A stretch of 64,000 nt of DNA from Nodosilinea sp. FACHB-141 (GTDB taxonomy: Bacteria; Cyanobacteriota; Cyanobacteriia; Phormidesmidales; Phormidesmidaceae). Position 1 is the stretch's first letter; every line of letters begins with the position of its first letter. The stretch lies in the NCBI RefSeq assembly GCF_014696135.1, contig NZ_JACJPP010000002.1, positions 1-64,000 of the forward strand, in the 5' to 3' direction. This document shows, piece by piece, positions 38,092-48,794 of the stretch. Below the pieces are notes generated by a model. The model made no database searches, had not been told where the DNA came from, and was given only the letters and a program-made list of their open reading frames with translations. The translations under genes were made by a program, and so were the position numbers.

Positions 38092-39936
38092 ATGCCGACC
38101 TATCGCTCCAAAACCTCCACCCAGGGACGCAACATGGCCGGGGCTCGCGCCCTCTGGCGCGCCACCGGCATGCAAACCGCAGACTTTGAGAAACCCATTA
38201 TTGCGGTGGCCAACTCCTTCACCCAGTTCGTGCCGGGCCACGTTCACCTCAAGGATTTGGGTCAGCTGGTGTGCCGCGAGATTGAGGCCGCAGGCGGCGT
38301 CGCCAAAGAATTCAACACCATCGCCGTCGACGACGGTATCGCTATGGGCCACGACGGCATGCTATATAGCCTGCCCTCCCGCGAGATCATCGCCGACTCA
38401 GTCGAGTACATGGTCAACGCCCACTGCGCCGATGCCCTAGTCTGCATTTCCAACTGCGACAAAATCACCCCCGGCATGCTGATGGCGGCCCTGCGACTCA
38501 ACATTCCCGCCGTGTTTGTCTCCGGTGGCCCGATGGAAGCGGGCAAGACCAAGCTTTCGGAGCACAAGCTCGATCTGGTCGATGCCATGGTGGTAGCGGC
38601 TGACAGCAGCATCAGCGATGAAGTGGCCGATGAGTACGAGCGCTCCGCCTGCCCCACCTGCGGATCCTGCTCGGGCATGTTTACCGCCAACTCCATGAAC
38701 TGTCTCACCGAGGCGATCGGCCTGTCGCTGCCGGGCAACGGCACCACCCTGGCCACCCACTTCGATCGCAAAGATCTCTTCCTCACCGCCGCCCGCACCA
38801 TTGTCGATATCACCCGCCGCTACTACGAGCAGGACGACGAGTCGGTGCTGCCCCGCTCGATCGCCAGCTTCGAGGCCTTTGAGAACGCGATGATGCTGGA
38901 TATCGCCATGGGCGGCTCCACCAACACCATTTTGCACCTGCTGGCTGCCGCCCATGAGGCTGGGGTCAACTTCACCCTCACCGACATCGATCGCCTGTCA
39001 CGCCAGGTACCCCAGTTCTGCAAAGTCGCCCCCAACATCCCCGACTACCATGTGGAAGACGTGCACAGGGCCGGCGGCATTCCCGCTATCTTGGGCGAGC
39101 TGGATCGCGCAGGGCTATTGCACACCGACGTGCCGACCGTCCACAGCCCCACGATGAAGGACTCCCTCGATCGCTGGGATGTGCGCCGCACCAACGACGA
39201 AGCCGTCCACACCTTCTTTAGAGCAGGCCCAGCAGGCATTCCCACCCAGCAGGCCTTTAGCCAGTCGACCCGCTGGCCCACGCTCGATCTCGATCGCGAA
39301 AAAGGCTGCATTCGCAGTGTCGACCATGCCTACAGTGCCGAGGGCGGTCTGGCGGTACTCTACGGCAACCTGGCCGAGCGCGGCTGCATTGTCAAAACCG
39401 CTGGCGTCGATGAGAGCATTCTGGTGTTTGAGGGCAAGGCCCGCATCTACGAAAGCCAGGATGCCGCCGTCAACGGCATTCTGAAAGATGAAGTGCAGGC
39501 GGGCGACGTGGTGATCATTCGCTACGAGGGGCCGCGCGGTGGGCCGGGCATGCAGGAAATGCTCTACCCCACCAGTTACCTAAAGTCGAAGGGGCTGGGC
39601 AAGGTCTGCGCCCTGCTCACCGACGGACGTTTCTCGGGCGGCACCTCGGGGCTCTCCATCGGCCATGCCTCACCAGAGGCGGGAGCTGGCGGCAATATTG
39701 CTTTGGTGGAAGAGGGCGATCGCATCCTCATCGACATTCCCAACCGCACCATCAATGTCGATCTGTCCGCAGAGGAGTTAGCCAACCGCCGGGTGGCCAT
39801 GGAGGCCAAGGGCAAAGACGCTTGGAAGCCTGCCCAGCCCCGTCAGCGGCGGGTAACCGCTGCCCTCAAAGCCTACGCCCTGCTGGCCACCAGCGCCGAC
39901 CAGGGCGGCGTGCGCAACCTGGAGATGCTGGAGTAG
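38092..39936 (+). CDS. ilvD: Dihydroxy-acid dehydratase
   Basis: 614 residues, the size of E. coli IlvD. Converts dihydroxyvalerate precursors to the 2-keto acids of valine, leucine and isoleucine synthesis. Iron-sulphur ligands are visible at C122 (SNCDKITPG) and C193 ([15 protein letters not shown]). Further signatures are [11 protein letters not shown]-like [11 protein letters not shown] and the C-terminal [15 protein letters not shown] start at ATG 38092, where family homology begins (MPTYRSKTS); the upstream frame to 38008 has none. Convergent with the large cyclase gene, 43 bp apart. Confidence 0.96.
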   Translation: MPTYRSKTSTQGRNMAGARALWRATGMQTADFEKPIIAVANSFTQFVPGHVHLKDLGQLVCREIEAAGGVAKEFNTIAVDDGIAMGHDGMLYSLPSREIIADSVEYMVNAHCADALVCISNCDKITPGMLMAALRLNIPAVFVSGGPMEAGKTKLSEHKLDLVDAMVVAADSSISDEVADEYERSACPTCGSCSGMFTANSMNCLTEAIGLSLPGNGTTLATHFDRKDLFLTAARTIVDITRRYYEQDDESVLPRSIASFEAFENAMMLDIAMGGSTNTILHLLAAAHEAGVNFTLTDIDRLSRQVPQFCKVAPNIPDYHVEDVHRAGGIPAILGELDRAGLLHTDVPTVHSPTMKDSLDRWDVRRTNDEAVHTFFRAGPAGIPTQQAFSQSTRWPTLDLDREKGCIRSVDHAYSAEGGLAVLYGNLAERGCIVKTAGVDESILVFEGKARIYESQDAAVNGILKDEVQAGDVVIIRYEGPRGGPGMQEMLYPTSYLKSKGLGKVCALLTDGRFSGGTSGLSIGHASPEAGAGGNIALVEEGDRILIDIPNRTINVDLSAEELANRRVAMEAKGKDAWKPAQPRQRRVTAALKAYALLATSADQGGVRNLEMLE

Positions 39937-39979
39937 AGACTCTCGCTTAGCATGTCCCGTTGCCCAAACTGGTCTGCCC

Positions 39980-42900
39980 TCACCCACCGAGCTGAAACAC
40001 ACGGTAGCGATCGCGCCCCTGCTGCTTGGCGGCGTAGAGGGCGGCATCGGCCTGGTCAATTAGGGTTTGAGCCTGCTGCTCAACGGTGGGTATAACGCTG
40101 GCAATGCCGAGGCTAAGGGTGATGCGCTGGCCCAGGGGCGAGGCGCCGTGAAACAGCGCTAGCTCCGCCAAGGCCTGCTGAATGGCGCGGGCGATCGCCT
40201 CAGCTCCGGTCTGGTCAGTGTCGGGCAGCACCAGGGCAAACTCCTCGCCGCCGTAGCGGGCTACCAGGTCAGCCGGGCGTTTGGCCATCTGCTCTAGGGC
40301 ATGAGCCACCCGCTGCAGGCACACATCCCCCGCCGGGTGACCGTAGGTGTCGTTGTACTGCTTGAAGTGGTCAATGTCGCACAGAATCAGACTCAGGGGA
40401 GCCTGGGCCCGCAGCAAACGCCCCCACTCCTGCTGGAGGTAGGTGTCAAAGCTACGCCGGTTGGCCACCTGGGTGAGGCCGTCGTGGGTGGCTAGGTGTT
40501 CCAGCTGGCGGTTGACGGTTTGAATATGCTGGTAGAGCTGCGACTGCTGAATCGCGATCGCCAGCTGGATGGCCAGCCGCTTCAACACATCTAGCTCAGA
40601 GGTTTCCCAAGGGCGTGGCCCCTGGCTGTGGTGGGCCATCAGCATGCCCCAAAGCCGATTGCCCTGCACAATTGGCACCACCACCTGAGCCCGGGCCTGG
40701 GTAAAGCCATCGAGGGGGCAAAGGCGATCGGGCTCGGCCTGAAGGTCGGCAACCGCCTCTAAGTTGCCCTGCTGCAACTGCACCAGCCGCGCCTCAGCGA
40801 TCGGACTGTGCACCTGTTGCCCCAGCAGCGGTGGACAGCCAGCGGTGATGGCCTCGGCGATCACCATGCCCTGGCCACTGGCCTCCAAACGATAGATCAG
40901 CACTCGGTCGGTGCGCAAAAACTGCTGCACCTCAGTTACGGTGGTGGTAAGAATTGCCTTCAGGTCAAGGGTTTGGCGAATGCGTTGGGCAATTTCACTC
41001 AGCAGCCGCTCCTGCTCAGCTCGCCGCCGCAGGGCCGCCACCTCCGATCGCCTGAGCTCAGTAATATCGGTGAACGAGAGCACTACCGCGTAGGGCAAGC
41101 GTTCATTGGGATGAAAGAGGGGACGAGTATTGCAGGAAATCCAGGTAATGCCGTCGGGTTTGACCACGCCCATCACCTGGTTGTTAACCAGTTGCCCCGT
41201 GCTCAGAGTGAGTAGAGCTGGGTGCTCCTCCTGAGGGCAGGGAGAACCATCTTCCCCAATCATGTACAGGTTCATATCGGCTAGGGAGCGGCCGACGATC
41301 TGCCAACTTTGCAACCCTAAAATCTTGGCCGCACTGGCATTGCAGGTCAATAGAACGCCATCGGCCTGCACCACGGCTACCCCTTCTGAAAGGGCCGCCA
41401 CCACCGAACGATAACGCTCCTCACTGTCTTGAAGCTCTTGCAGTAGGGTAGTTTTGGCCTCAAACTCCCTGGCTAAGTGTAGGCTGGCCGCCAAAAAACC
41501 AGCCATTAGCTGTAGGGTTTGTCGATCGGACCCCGTAAAGGCGTTGGGCTGGCATGAGAAGACTTTGATCACGCCGACCCGTTCTGCCTGATAGGTCAGA
41601 GGCACCACCACCATCGATCGCAGCCCCAGCGCCTGAATAACAGAGGACTTGCTCCACCCCTCCCGATCGACATCGGCGCAGTACAGCGTGCGGCCCTCGG
41701 TGAGGCACTGACCGCCTAGGCTATCGGCCAAGGGCAATCGCCAGCCTAAATGGGCTTGAGCGATGCCGCTACCGGCCTGGCACACCAGTTCGGCACCTTC
41801 GAGGATCTCAACGGCGGCCCCGTCGGCACGGGTGAGCGATAGAGCACCTGCGGCAATCACCGCCATCACCTGTTCTAGATGAGGATTGACCAGGGCCACC
41901 TTTTGTTGGGTCTCGACGACCTCAGATAGGCGCTCTAGTTCCTGTTGCAGAGCACTTTCGGCCTGCCTGCGTTCAGCTTCGAGCTGGGCTCGTTCGCTAA
42001 TGTCTTTCATAAAGCAGTAATGACCCTGGCGCTGCTGCCGGTCATCGTAGGCCGTCACCATAAACAACTGCTTATGAAAGATTGAGCCATCCTTACGCAA
42101 GCCTCGAGCTTCGATATTGACATTGCCCTGGGCCAGCATGGCGGCATAGGCCTGGTTGAGCCGATCTAAATCATCAGGGTGAACGGTAATTTGCCAAGTT
42201 TGGCCCACCAGTTCCTCTGGGGTATAGCCCACCATGGCGGCATAGGCCTGGTTGACGCTGATGTAACGCCCGGCGTTGTCCAATCGCGAAATGCCCTCGA
42301 CGGCATGGGCTAGAGCAGTGCTCATTTCGCGCAGCTCTCGCTCGGCCTGCACACGATCGCTAATGTCTTGGGCAATGCCGTAGAGGCGCACGACCTCGTC
42401 CTGGGCATTGCGTTCGGCCTGGCCCCGGTCATCGATATAGCCCACGGTGCCGTCACTGCGGTTACACCGAATTCGGATGCTGTAGGGTTCACCGGTCGTT
42501 AGGGCTTGTTCGACCGACTGGCGCAGGTAGTCGCCGTCCTCTGGGTGGTAGAGCCGCAGCAGTTCGTCGAAGCCAGGCTCGCCCAGGGCGGGGTCGCGCC
42601 CTAAGATGCGAAATTTTTCGGCTGACCAGGTGACTTTTTGGGTGGCAACGTCGTACTCCCAACTGCCAATGCGGCCCACGCTCTGGGACTCTAGCAACAT
42701 GGCCTGGCTTTTGCGCAGGGCAATTTCTGACTGTTTGCGCTCGTTAACATCTTGAATTTGCGAGACAAAATAGAGCGGAACCTGCTGCTCGTCGGTGACA
42801 ATCGACACGCTCAGCATCACCCAGATCCAGTGGCCCTGGCGGTGGCGGTAGCGCTTTTCTAGGTGGTAGTGGCGAATGTCCTGGTTGAGCAGCTGCCGCA

Positions 42901-44077
42901 CCAGGTCTAGGTCGGTGTCTAGGTCGTCGGGGTGGGTGATGGCTTGGAACGTGGTGGCCAGCAGCTCGTCCTCGCTGTAGCCCGTGATTTCGCACAGGGA
43001 GCGATTGACCTCTAGCCAGTGACCTTCTAGGCTAACTAGCGCCATGCCGATGCCAGCGTAGTCAAAGGCGTTGCGAAAGCGCTGGTTGCTGAGGTGGAGG
43101 GCCTGGTTGCTGGTCTCTAGCTCGGCGTTGCGCTCAGCCAGCTCGGCGGTGCGCTCGGCCACCTTGGCCTCTAGGGACTGATTTAGCTGGCGCAGGGCGA
43201 TCTCGGTGCGTTTGCGATCGCTAATATTATAGGCCGTTGATCGGCTGCTGACGTAGTTGCCCTGCTCGTCATACTCGGCGATCGCGTTGAGCAAAATCCA
43301 CTGGGTGGAGCCGTCGGCCCCCACTAGCTCAAACTCTAAATCGCTAATGCGGCCCCGCTGCTTAAACAGAGAAAAGTTAGCAGCAAAGGTGGCCTGGCTG
43401 GCCGGAGTGATCACATCCCAGAAGCGCAGCCGGCCTACTACCGCCTCGCGCTCATAGCCCAGCCACCCCAGCTCGGTGTCGTTAATTTCAATAAATACCC
43501 CGTTGCTGTCGAGCGAGTGGTAGCCGCAGGGAGCCTGATGGTAGAGGTTATCGATGGCCACCCGCTGGGCGGCAGTGGTGGCGATCAGCTGACGGCTCGA
43601 CAACTGCAGCTCCAGCTGCTCCATCACCACGGCGGCCAGGTCAGCCAGGGTTTGAGTTTCATTAGCGGTGAGCTGGCGGGGCTGGTGGTCGATAATGCAC
43701 AGGGTGCCGATGGCCATACCATCGGCAGTGGTGAGGGGAGCGGCGGCGTAAAACCTGAGGCCCAGCTCGCCCTGCACCAGAGAATTGGACTGCGTGCGTG
43801 GGTCTTGACGGGCATCGGTAATGGCGTAGACCTCGCCCTGCAAAATTGCCGAGGCGCATAACCCCAACTCTCGGTCAATTTGCTCTAGGGTGACTCCATA
43901 GCGCGACTTAAACCAGATGCGATCGCGATCGACTATAGTCACCAACGCAATGGGCACCTGAAACAGGCGGGCCGCGATCGCCGTAACCCGGTCCAAGGCC
44001 TTATCCGACTGCATATCAAGGATGTGGTAGCGATGCACCGCCGCCAGCCGTTCAGCGTCGTCGGTTAAATTGTTCAT
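39980..44077 (-). CDS. Multi-sensor diguanylate cyclase
   Basis: 1365 residues without membrane helices. Approximate order: GAF (1-160), PAS (165-290), coiled coil (290-330), three PAS domains (330-705), coiled coil, GAF (735-885), PAS (890-1010), GAF (1020-1180) and GGDEF (1195-1360). The catalytic motif is GGEEF in ARYGGEEFALVLP, with the inhibitory site RPAD five residues upstream, so the enzyme should be active and product-inhibited. The third GAF has ITAGCPPLLGQQV and VVPIVQGNRLWGML, a phytochrome-related type, but I see no bilin-binding Cys in the usual place. It faces the receiver-EAL gene 180 bp upstream on the same strand. Confidence 0.92.
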   Translation of the reverse strand: MNNLTDDAERLAAVHRYHILDMQSDKALDRVTAIAARLFQVPIALVTIVDRDRIWFKSRYGVTLEQIDRELGLCASAILQGEVYAITDARQDPRTQSNSLVQGELGLRFYAAAPLTTADGMAIGTLCIIDHQPRQLTANETQTLADLAAVVMEQLELQLSSRQLIATTAAQRVAIDNLYHQAPCGYHSLDSNGVFIEINDTELGWLGYEREAVVGRLRFWDVITPASQATFAANFSLFKQRGRISDLEFELVGADGSTQWILLNAIAEYDEQGNYVSSRSTAYNISDRKRTEIALRQLNQSLEAKVAERTAELAERNAELETSNQALHLSNQRFRNAFDYAGIGMALVSLEGHWLEVNRSLCEITGYSEDELLATTFQAITHPDDLDTDLDLVRQLLNQDIRHYHLEKRYRHRQGHWIWVMLSVSIVTDEQQVPLYFVSQIQDVNERKQSEIALRKSQAMLLESQSVGRIGSWEYDVATQKVTWSAEKFRILGRDPALGEPGFDELLRLYHPEDGDYLRQSVEQALTTGEPYSIRIRCNRSDGTVGYIDDRGQAERNAQDEVVRLYGIAQDISDRVQAERELREMSTALAHAVEGISRLDNAGRYISVNQAYAAMVGYTPEELVGQTWQITVHPDDLDRLNQAYAAMLAQGNVNIEARGLRKDGSIFHKQLFMVTAYDDRQQRQGHYCFMKDISERAQLEAERRQAESALQQELERLSEVVETQQKVALVNPHLEQVMAVIAAGALSLTRADGAAVEILEGAELVCQAGSGIAQAHLGWRLPLADSLGGQCLTEGRTLYCADVDREGWSKSSVIQALGLRSMVVVPLTYQAERVGVIKVFSCQPNAFTGSDRQTLQLMAGFLAASLHLAREFEAKTTLLQELQDSEERYRSVVAALSEGVAVVQADGVLLTCNASAAKILGLQSWQIVGRSLADMNLYMIGEDGSPCPQEEHPALLTLSTGQLVNNQVMGVVKPDGITWISCNTRPLFHPNERLPYAVVLSFTDITELRRSEVAALRRRAEQERLLSEIAQRIRQTLDLKAILTTTVTEVQQFLRTDRVLIYRLEASGQGMVIAEAITAGCPPLLGQQVHSPIAEARLVQLQQGNLEAVADLQAEPDRLCPLDGFTQARAQVVVPIVQGNRLWGMLMAHHSQGPRPWETSELDVLKRLAIQLAIAIQQSQLYQHIQTVNRQLEHLATHDGLTQVANRRSFDTYLQQEWGRLLRAQAPLSLILCDIDHFKQYNDTYGHPAGDVCLQRVAHALEQMAKRPADLVARYGGEEFALVLPDTDQTGAEAIARAIQQALAELALFHGASPLGQRITLSLGIASVIPTVEQQAQTLIDQADAALYAAKQQGRDRYRVFQLGG

Positions 44078-44257
44078 CCTGGCCTGTGTGGCGAATTGTA
44101 TGCAAATGTATGGGTTTGCACGCTTTCTTTATGATGCCCTTACATAGCGTTGGGGTGATCGAGGCTTCCTCGACCTTCACAGTCTGTAGTTAACGGCTTG
44201 GGCAAACCCGGCACTAAGGACACCCCTATCTAAACTGTAAAGCCCCAGGTCAGTTTC

Positions 44258-45490
44258 CTAGCTCTCCCTCAGGGCATAACGATCGCGCACGGCTAGCCAA
44301 GGCCAAAAATCGTCGCCAGCCAGGGGGCGAGCAATGTGGTAACCCTGGGCCAGGTCGCAGCCAATGGTGGTTAGAAAATCGAGGGTTTCGGCGTCTTCAA
44401 CCCCCTCAGCGGTGCAGCGCAGCCCCAGACTGTGGCCCAGGTCAACAATAAATTTCACCACCGTGCGCGACTCGGGAGACGTCATCGCTGTCATCACAAA
44501 CGACTTGTCAACCTTAATCTCTGAGAAGGGCAGCCGCACCAGCTGCAGCATCGACGAAAACCCAGTGCCAAAGTCGTCAATCGACAGGTGAAAGCCAATC
44601 ATGCGCAGCCGGGTGAGCAGATCGAGGGAGGCCACCGGGTCATCCATGGCGCTGGTTTCGGTGAGTTCAAAAATCAGCCGGGCGGGGTCAACGCCCTGGG
44701 CACCGCAGCGCTCCTGCACGCGCTCAAACAGCGCCCCGTTGCCCAGGGTGCGGGCCGAAATATTCACCGACAGCATCAGCTGATCGCCGATCGCCGCAGA
44801 CAGCGGTGTTGCCCCCGCCGTGCAGAGCGGCCCAAACCAGGCTAGGGCCTGCTCAATCACCTGATCGGTGAGAGGGTCAATCAGATCACAGCTCTCCGCC
44901 AGGGGAATAAACCGCCCCGGCGGCAGCAGACCATAGACAGGGTGAGCCCACCGCACCAGAGCCTCAACCCCGGCCAGTTCACCGGTGGTACAGAGCACCT
45001 TAGGCTGGTAGGCCAGCACAAACTCACGGCGATCGAGGGCTTGGAGCAGGTCAGCCGGGGTCAGCTCCGGCGGCTGGAAGGGGGCACCGACAACCGGGGG
45101 CGGCGGGGGCGGGCTGGAGACTTGGCCCAGCAGCATTTCCCGCAGCTGGTTAGGCGAAAAGGGCTTGGCCAGCACCCCGGCAATGTCGAGGCCGTGCTCA
45201 ACCGCCGATCGCCCAGCGGCATCAAGCACTCGACTGCCAACACCGCTGGTAATAATAATTTTGGCCCGGCAAGACAGCTTGGCCAGCCGAGCCATGACTT
45301 GCACCCCATCCATAGTGGGCATCACCAGGTCAAGGGCAATGTGGGTGGGCTGCCACTCGCGGAGCAGGTCAAAGAACCGGTCAGGGTCGGGGGTAAAATA
45401 TACCTCCAGCCCAGCAAATTCAGCGATTCGCTGAATAGTCTCCCCGGTCATAGGGTCGTCATCTAAAATCAACAGTCGGCGATCGCCCAT
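44258..45490 (-). CDS. Receiver-EAL response regulator (c-di-GMP phosphodiesterase)
   Basis: 410 residues. A receiver domain (1-125) has the acidic pair DDDP, phosphoacceptor Asp in LDLVMPTMDG (about D56) and Lys in LAKPFS. A Pro-rich linker (about 128-140) leads to an EAL domain (145-400) with all catalytic motifs: EALVRW, SVNISA, ELTETS, DDFGTGFSS, KVDKSFV and AEGVED. It should hydrolyse c-di-GMP under control of a histidine kinase. The hybrid kinases immediately upstream (46126 and 48795) are obvious candidates, which is inference from position. The cyclase downstream on the same strand makes the opposing reaction. Confidence 0.93.
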   Translation of the reverse strand: MGDRRLLILDDDPMTGETIQRIAEFAGLEVYFTPDPDRFFDLLREWQPTHIALDLVMPTMDGVQVMARLAKLSCRAKIIITSGVGSRVLDAAGRSAVEHGLDIAGVLAKPFSPNQLREMLLGQVSSPPPPPPVVGAPFQPPELTPADLLQALDRREFVLAYQPKVLCTTGELAGVEALVRWAHPVYGLLPPGRFIPLAESCDLIDPLTDQVIEQALAWFGPLCTAGATPLSAAIGDQLMLSVNISARTLGNGALFERVQERCGAQGVDPARLIFELTETSAMDDPVASLDLLTRLRMIGFHLSIDDFGTGFSSMLQLVRLPFSEIKVDKSFVMTAMTSPESRTVVKFIVDLGHSLGLRCTAEGVEDAETLDFLTTIGCDLAQGYHIARPLAGDDFWPWLAVRDRYALRES

Positions 45491-45572
45491 GCCCTACCAA
45501 TGCCCCCCTCAAACCGTCCTTGTGCTGCCATGGTCCCAGCCAGCCCCCTCTCAGCCTGCCCACCCACCCCTA

Positions 45573-46050
45573 CCCATCCAGCACGTCACAAACTTTTTGG
45601 GCTAAATCGGCCTGCCGGTAGGACTTACTTAGCAACTTGACTCCAGGGTCAAGCCGCTCTAGGTGAACAATGACCTGCGCTGAACAGTAGCCAGGACCGC
45701 TGGGCCGCTTCTGGCTACTGTCATCTGATACCCCAGCTGCTCTAGCTGATTTTGCCCGTAGCTCGTGCACCAGGTTATCGTCTTTGACTGAGAGAAACCG
45801 TTCTTAACCAATCGCAGAGACTGCCATCGCTGCGCTTTCAGAAACGTCCTGGATTCGTTGATGTCTGGGTGAATACAGCCTAACCGTCGTGCCCTGACCT
45901 AACTCCGAATTAATTGTGATAAATCCGTTGGACTGCTGAGCAAACCCGTATACATGCTAAGCCTTAGCTTGGGACCCTGACCCGTATCTTTCGTTGTAGA
46001 TTGGGGCTCACATAGGCGAAATAGATATTCTTTATCAATGCCTACTATTG
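45573..46050 (-). pseudogene. Relic of a hybrid histidine kinase (HATPase plus receiver)
   Basis: Reading the minus strand from about 46050, broken frames give LCEPQSTTKDTGQG, LSM, then YGFAQQSNGFITINSELGQG and TTVRLYSP, matching the G2-box and end of the HATPase domain in the neighbour at 46126 (FEPFFTTKEQGKG, YGFIKQSGGH, YSELGHGTT). At least one frameshift lies at LSM/YGF. Further on, DDNLVHELRAK and ERLDPGVKLLSKSYRQADLAQK match the receiver's start and end, with its centre deleted. This is a decayed third copy in a tandem array of related kinases. No function expected. Confidence 0.7.
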
Positions 46051-46125
46051 TTATGTTGAAGACGGCATTCAGTCCGAATAAAGTCGCCGCTGCTCAGCTA
46101 GAGAAGGTGGGTTGGGGAGTTTGTA

Positions 46126-48786
46126 TCAGTGACAGGGAGCAGTCAGCGCCTCTCGAATCTTTCGCGAAAGTTCGGTGCGGCCGTAGGGCTTGCTGAGCAG
46201 CTGTATACCTTCATCTAAGCGACCTTGATGGACAATAGCATTTTCGCTATAGCCCGAGGTGTAGAGCACCCGCAGCCCCGGCCTGATCTGCTGGGCCAGG
46301 TCAGCTAGTTCGCGCCCACTCATACCGCCGGGCATCACCACGTCAGTAAACAGCAGGTCAATGTTGTCTTGCTGGTAGAGCATGGCCAGAGCTGCCGGAC
46401 CGCTGGTGGCCACCAGCACTCGGTAGCCTAGATCAACCAGCTGGTCGTGGGCGTAGCGGCGCACTAGCTCGTTGTCTTCCACCAGCAAAATCAGCTCTGA
46501 GTGGGCGGCCACCACTCCCTCTGGAGCAGGCAGGGAGGGCTGAACATCACCCCAAAATCGGGGTAGATACATTCGGATGGTGGTGCCGTGGCCCAGCTCG
46601 GAATAGATCTTGATGTGGCCTCCCGACTGCTTGATGAAGCCATAGACCATGCTCAGGCCCAAGCCGGTGCCCTTGCCCTGTTCTTTGGTGGTAAAGAAGG
46701 GCTCAAATACCCGCTCTAGATGCTTGGGATCAATGCCCACGCCCGTATCCGACACCGACACCATGACGTAATGCCCCGACACCACCTCCACGTGTTGGCT
46801 GGCGTAGTCTTGGCTAAGGTATGTGTTGGCGGTTTCAAGGGTGAGCTGGCCCCCTCGAACCATCGCATCGCGGGCGTTGAGGCAGAGGTTGAGCAGGGCG
46901 TTTTCTAGCTGGGCCGGGTCAACTAGGGCGGGCCACAGATTGGCCTCTGCCACGATGTTGATGTCAATGTGCTCGCCCAGGGTGCGACGCAGCAGCCCAT
47001 CCGTAGCGGTCATCAACTGATTGACATCAACGGGCTTGGGATCGAGGGCCTGGCGACGGGCAAAGGACAACAGCCGCTGGGTGAGTTCGGCCCCCCGCTG
47101 GGCGGCGCTGCCAATCATCTGCGCCAGGGGGTGCAGGTGAGGGTCAGCTTCAAGCATTTCGCCCAGCAGCTCGGCGTTGCCCAAAATGACGGTGAGCAGA
47201 TTGTTGAAGTCGTGGGCAATGCCCCCAGTCAGCTGCCCTATGGATTCTAGGCGCTGCGATTGGTGCAGACGCTCTTCAAGGGCTATGCGATCGGTCACAT
47301 CTTGAAAATACACCGCCAGGCCCTCGTGGGATGGATAGGCTCGCACATCTAACCAGACGTTTAAGGGGGCATAAAACTCTCGAAACTCGACCGATTGCCC
47401 CTCATTTACCGCTTTTTCATACTGCTGCTGAAAGACACTGCCGCTCGCCTCTGGAAACTCATCCCATGCATATTTGCCCAGTAGATCGACCCGCTCACGC
47501 TGCAAGAGTTGTTCGGCCTGGCGGTTGATAAAGGTAAAGTTCCACTGGCGATCGAGGGTAAAAAAGCAGTCGGTAATGCTCTCTAAAGTGGTGTTGAGGC
47601 GATCGGCGATCTGGCGGGCCTCCTGTTCAAGCTGCTTTTGGTCGTGAATTTCGATCGCAGTGCCGTACCACTTAACAATTTGCTCGGCTTCGTCACGAAT
47701 GGGCACCGCCTGCACCAGATGCCAGCGGTAGTCGCCGTCGTAGCGCCGCGTCCGAAGCTCAACCCGGTAGGGGCTGGCAGACTGCACCGCCGCCGTCCAC
47801 ACAGTCAAGCAGAGGTCAACGTCGTCAGGGTGCAGCAGGGTCATCCAGATCTGGCTCGGGGGCGTATCAGGGTCATAGATGCCGGTGTAGACCCTTAGGG
47901 CGTGGCTAGCGTAGTCGACGGTGCCGTTGGGGTCGGCGGTCCACACGATCAGGGGCATGGCGTCGGCCAGCTGGCGAAACCGCTGCTCACTGCGCTCTAA
48001 AGACACTTCAGCCAGCTTTTGCGAGGTAATGTCTTGAAAGGCCCCCTGCACGGCCACGATAGCGCCCTGCTCGTTGCGCACGGGCTGGCCAATAGAGCGC
48101 ACCCACAGCCGGCGCTGGCGGGCCGTAATAATTTGCAGCTCTTCGTCAAAGGGCAAGCCAGTCTTGACGCAGGCGGCAAAGACAGCGGTAATGCGATCGC
48201 GGTACTCAGGGGCATAAAACTCAATGCCCTGAGCCACCGTGGGGGCGAAGCCCGGCTCGACCTCGTGGATGCGACACACTTCCTCAGACCAGACCGCTAC
48301 ATGGGTGTCGAGGCGCACCAGCCAGCCGCCTAGATGGCCAATCTCGCTAGCGATTTGCAGTAAAGTCTGCTGCGATCGCAAGGTATCGTAGGCCTCGCTG
48401 AGCAACCGCTGGGTCTCTTTCACCCGGTGAACGTATTGCAAAATCGCCAGGGTGAGCCCACCGGTGGTGGCGGTTGCTAGAGCTGCCACCAGTCGATTGG
48501 CGATCGCGTAGGCCAGAGCCGCCCCGGTCAGATTCGAGGGTGACACAAAAAAGCCCACCGCCGTTAGCCCCACACCGGCCACGGTTGCTCCCACAACCCA
48601 CCAGCTATTGCGAGACAGCCCCGCCACCGCCACCCACGGCATATACAACATGCCGTGGGCAAACCCTAGGGGCGTCACCATATCGGCTAGGAACACCCCC
48701 ACAAAACCGGCGAGGGTCAACCCCCGAGCCCAGCGGGTCGAGGGTCGAGGCAGCCGAAACGTCATAGCTGGGCCGCGAGAAAACAT
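46126..48786 (-). CDS. Hybrid histidine kinase, membrane-bound, PAS-rich
   Basis: 886 residues. The N-terminal 125 residues hold about four membrane helices (LTLAGFVGVFLADMV, WVVGATVAGVGLTAVGFF and a further pair), then PAS domains (about 130-250, 265-385, 390-505), HisKA with the phosphorylated His in GGIAHDFNNLLTVI (about 520), HATPase (DTGVGIDP, GKGTGLGLSMVYGF), and a C-terminal receiver with Asp in LLFTDVVMPGG and Lys in LSKPYG. A phosphotransfer output to the receiver-EAL protein downstream is plausible. An alternative ATG lies seven codons further in. Closely related to the kinase at 48795, with 8 bp between them. Confidence 0.9.
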   Translation of the reverse strand: MFSRGPAMTFRLPRPSTRWARGLTLAGFVGVFLADMVTPLGFAHGMLYMPWVAVAGLSRNSWWVVGATVAGVGLTAVGFFVSPSNLTGAALAYAIANRLVAALATATTGGLTLAILQYVHRVKETQRLLSEAYDTLRSQQTLLQIASEIGHLGGWLVRLDTHVAVWSEEVCRIHEVEPGFAPTVAQGIEFYAPEYRDRITAVFAACVKTGLPFDEELQIITARQRRLWVRSIGQPVRNEQGAIVAVQGAFQDITSQKLAEVSLERSEQRFRQLADAMPLIVWTADPNGTVDYASHALRVYTGIYDPDTPPSQIWMTLLHPDDVDLCLTVWTAAVQSASPYRVELRTRRYDGDYRWHLVQAVPIRDEAEQIVKWYGTAIEIHDQKQLEQEARQIADRLNTTLESITDCFFTLDRQWNFTFINRQAEQLLQRERVDLLGKYAWDEFPEASGSVFQQQYEKAVNEGQSVEFREFYAPLNVWLDVRAYPSHEGLAVYFQDVTDRIALEERLHQSQRLESIGQLTGGIAHDFNNLLTVILGNAELLGEMLEADPHLHPLAQMIGSAAQRGAELTQRLLSFARRQALDPKPVDVNQLMTATDGLLRRTLGEHIDINIVAEANLWPALVDPAQLENALLNLCLNARDAMVRGGQLTLETANTYLSQDYASQHVEVVSGHYVMVSVSDTGVGIDPKHLERVFEPFFTTKEQGKGTGLGLSMVYGFIKQSGGHIKIYSELGHGTTIRMYLPRFWGDVQPSLPAPEGVVAAHSELILLVEDNELVRRYAHDQLVDLGYRVLVATSGPAALAMLYQQDNIDLLFTDVVMPGGMSGRELADLAQQIRPGLRVLYTSGYSENAIVHQGRLDEGIQLLSKPYGRTELSRKIREALTAPCH

Positions 48787-48794
48787 TCCCTAGG

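Noticed and set aside
38080-39327. Several minus-strand and alternate frames over ilvD
   Set aside because: They are shadows of a complete, well-conserved ilvD gene.
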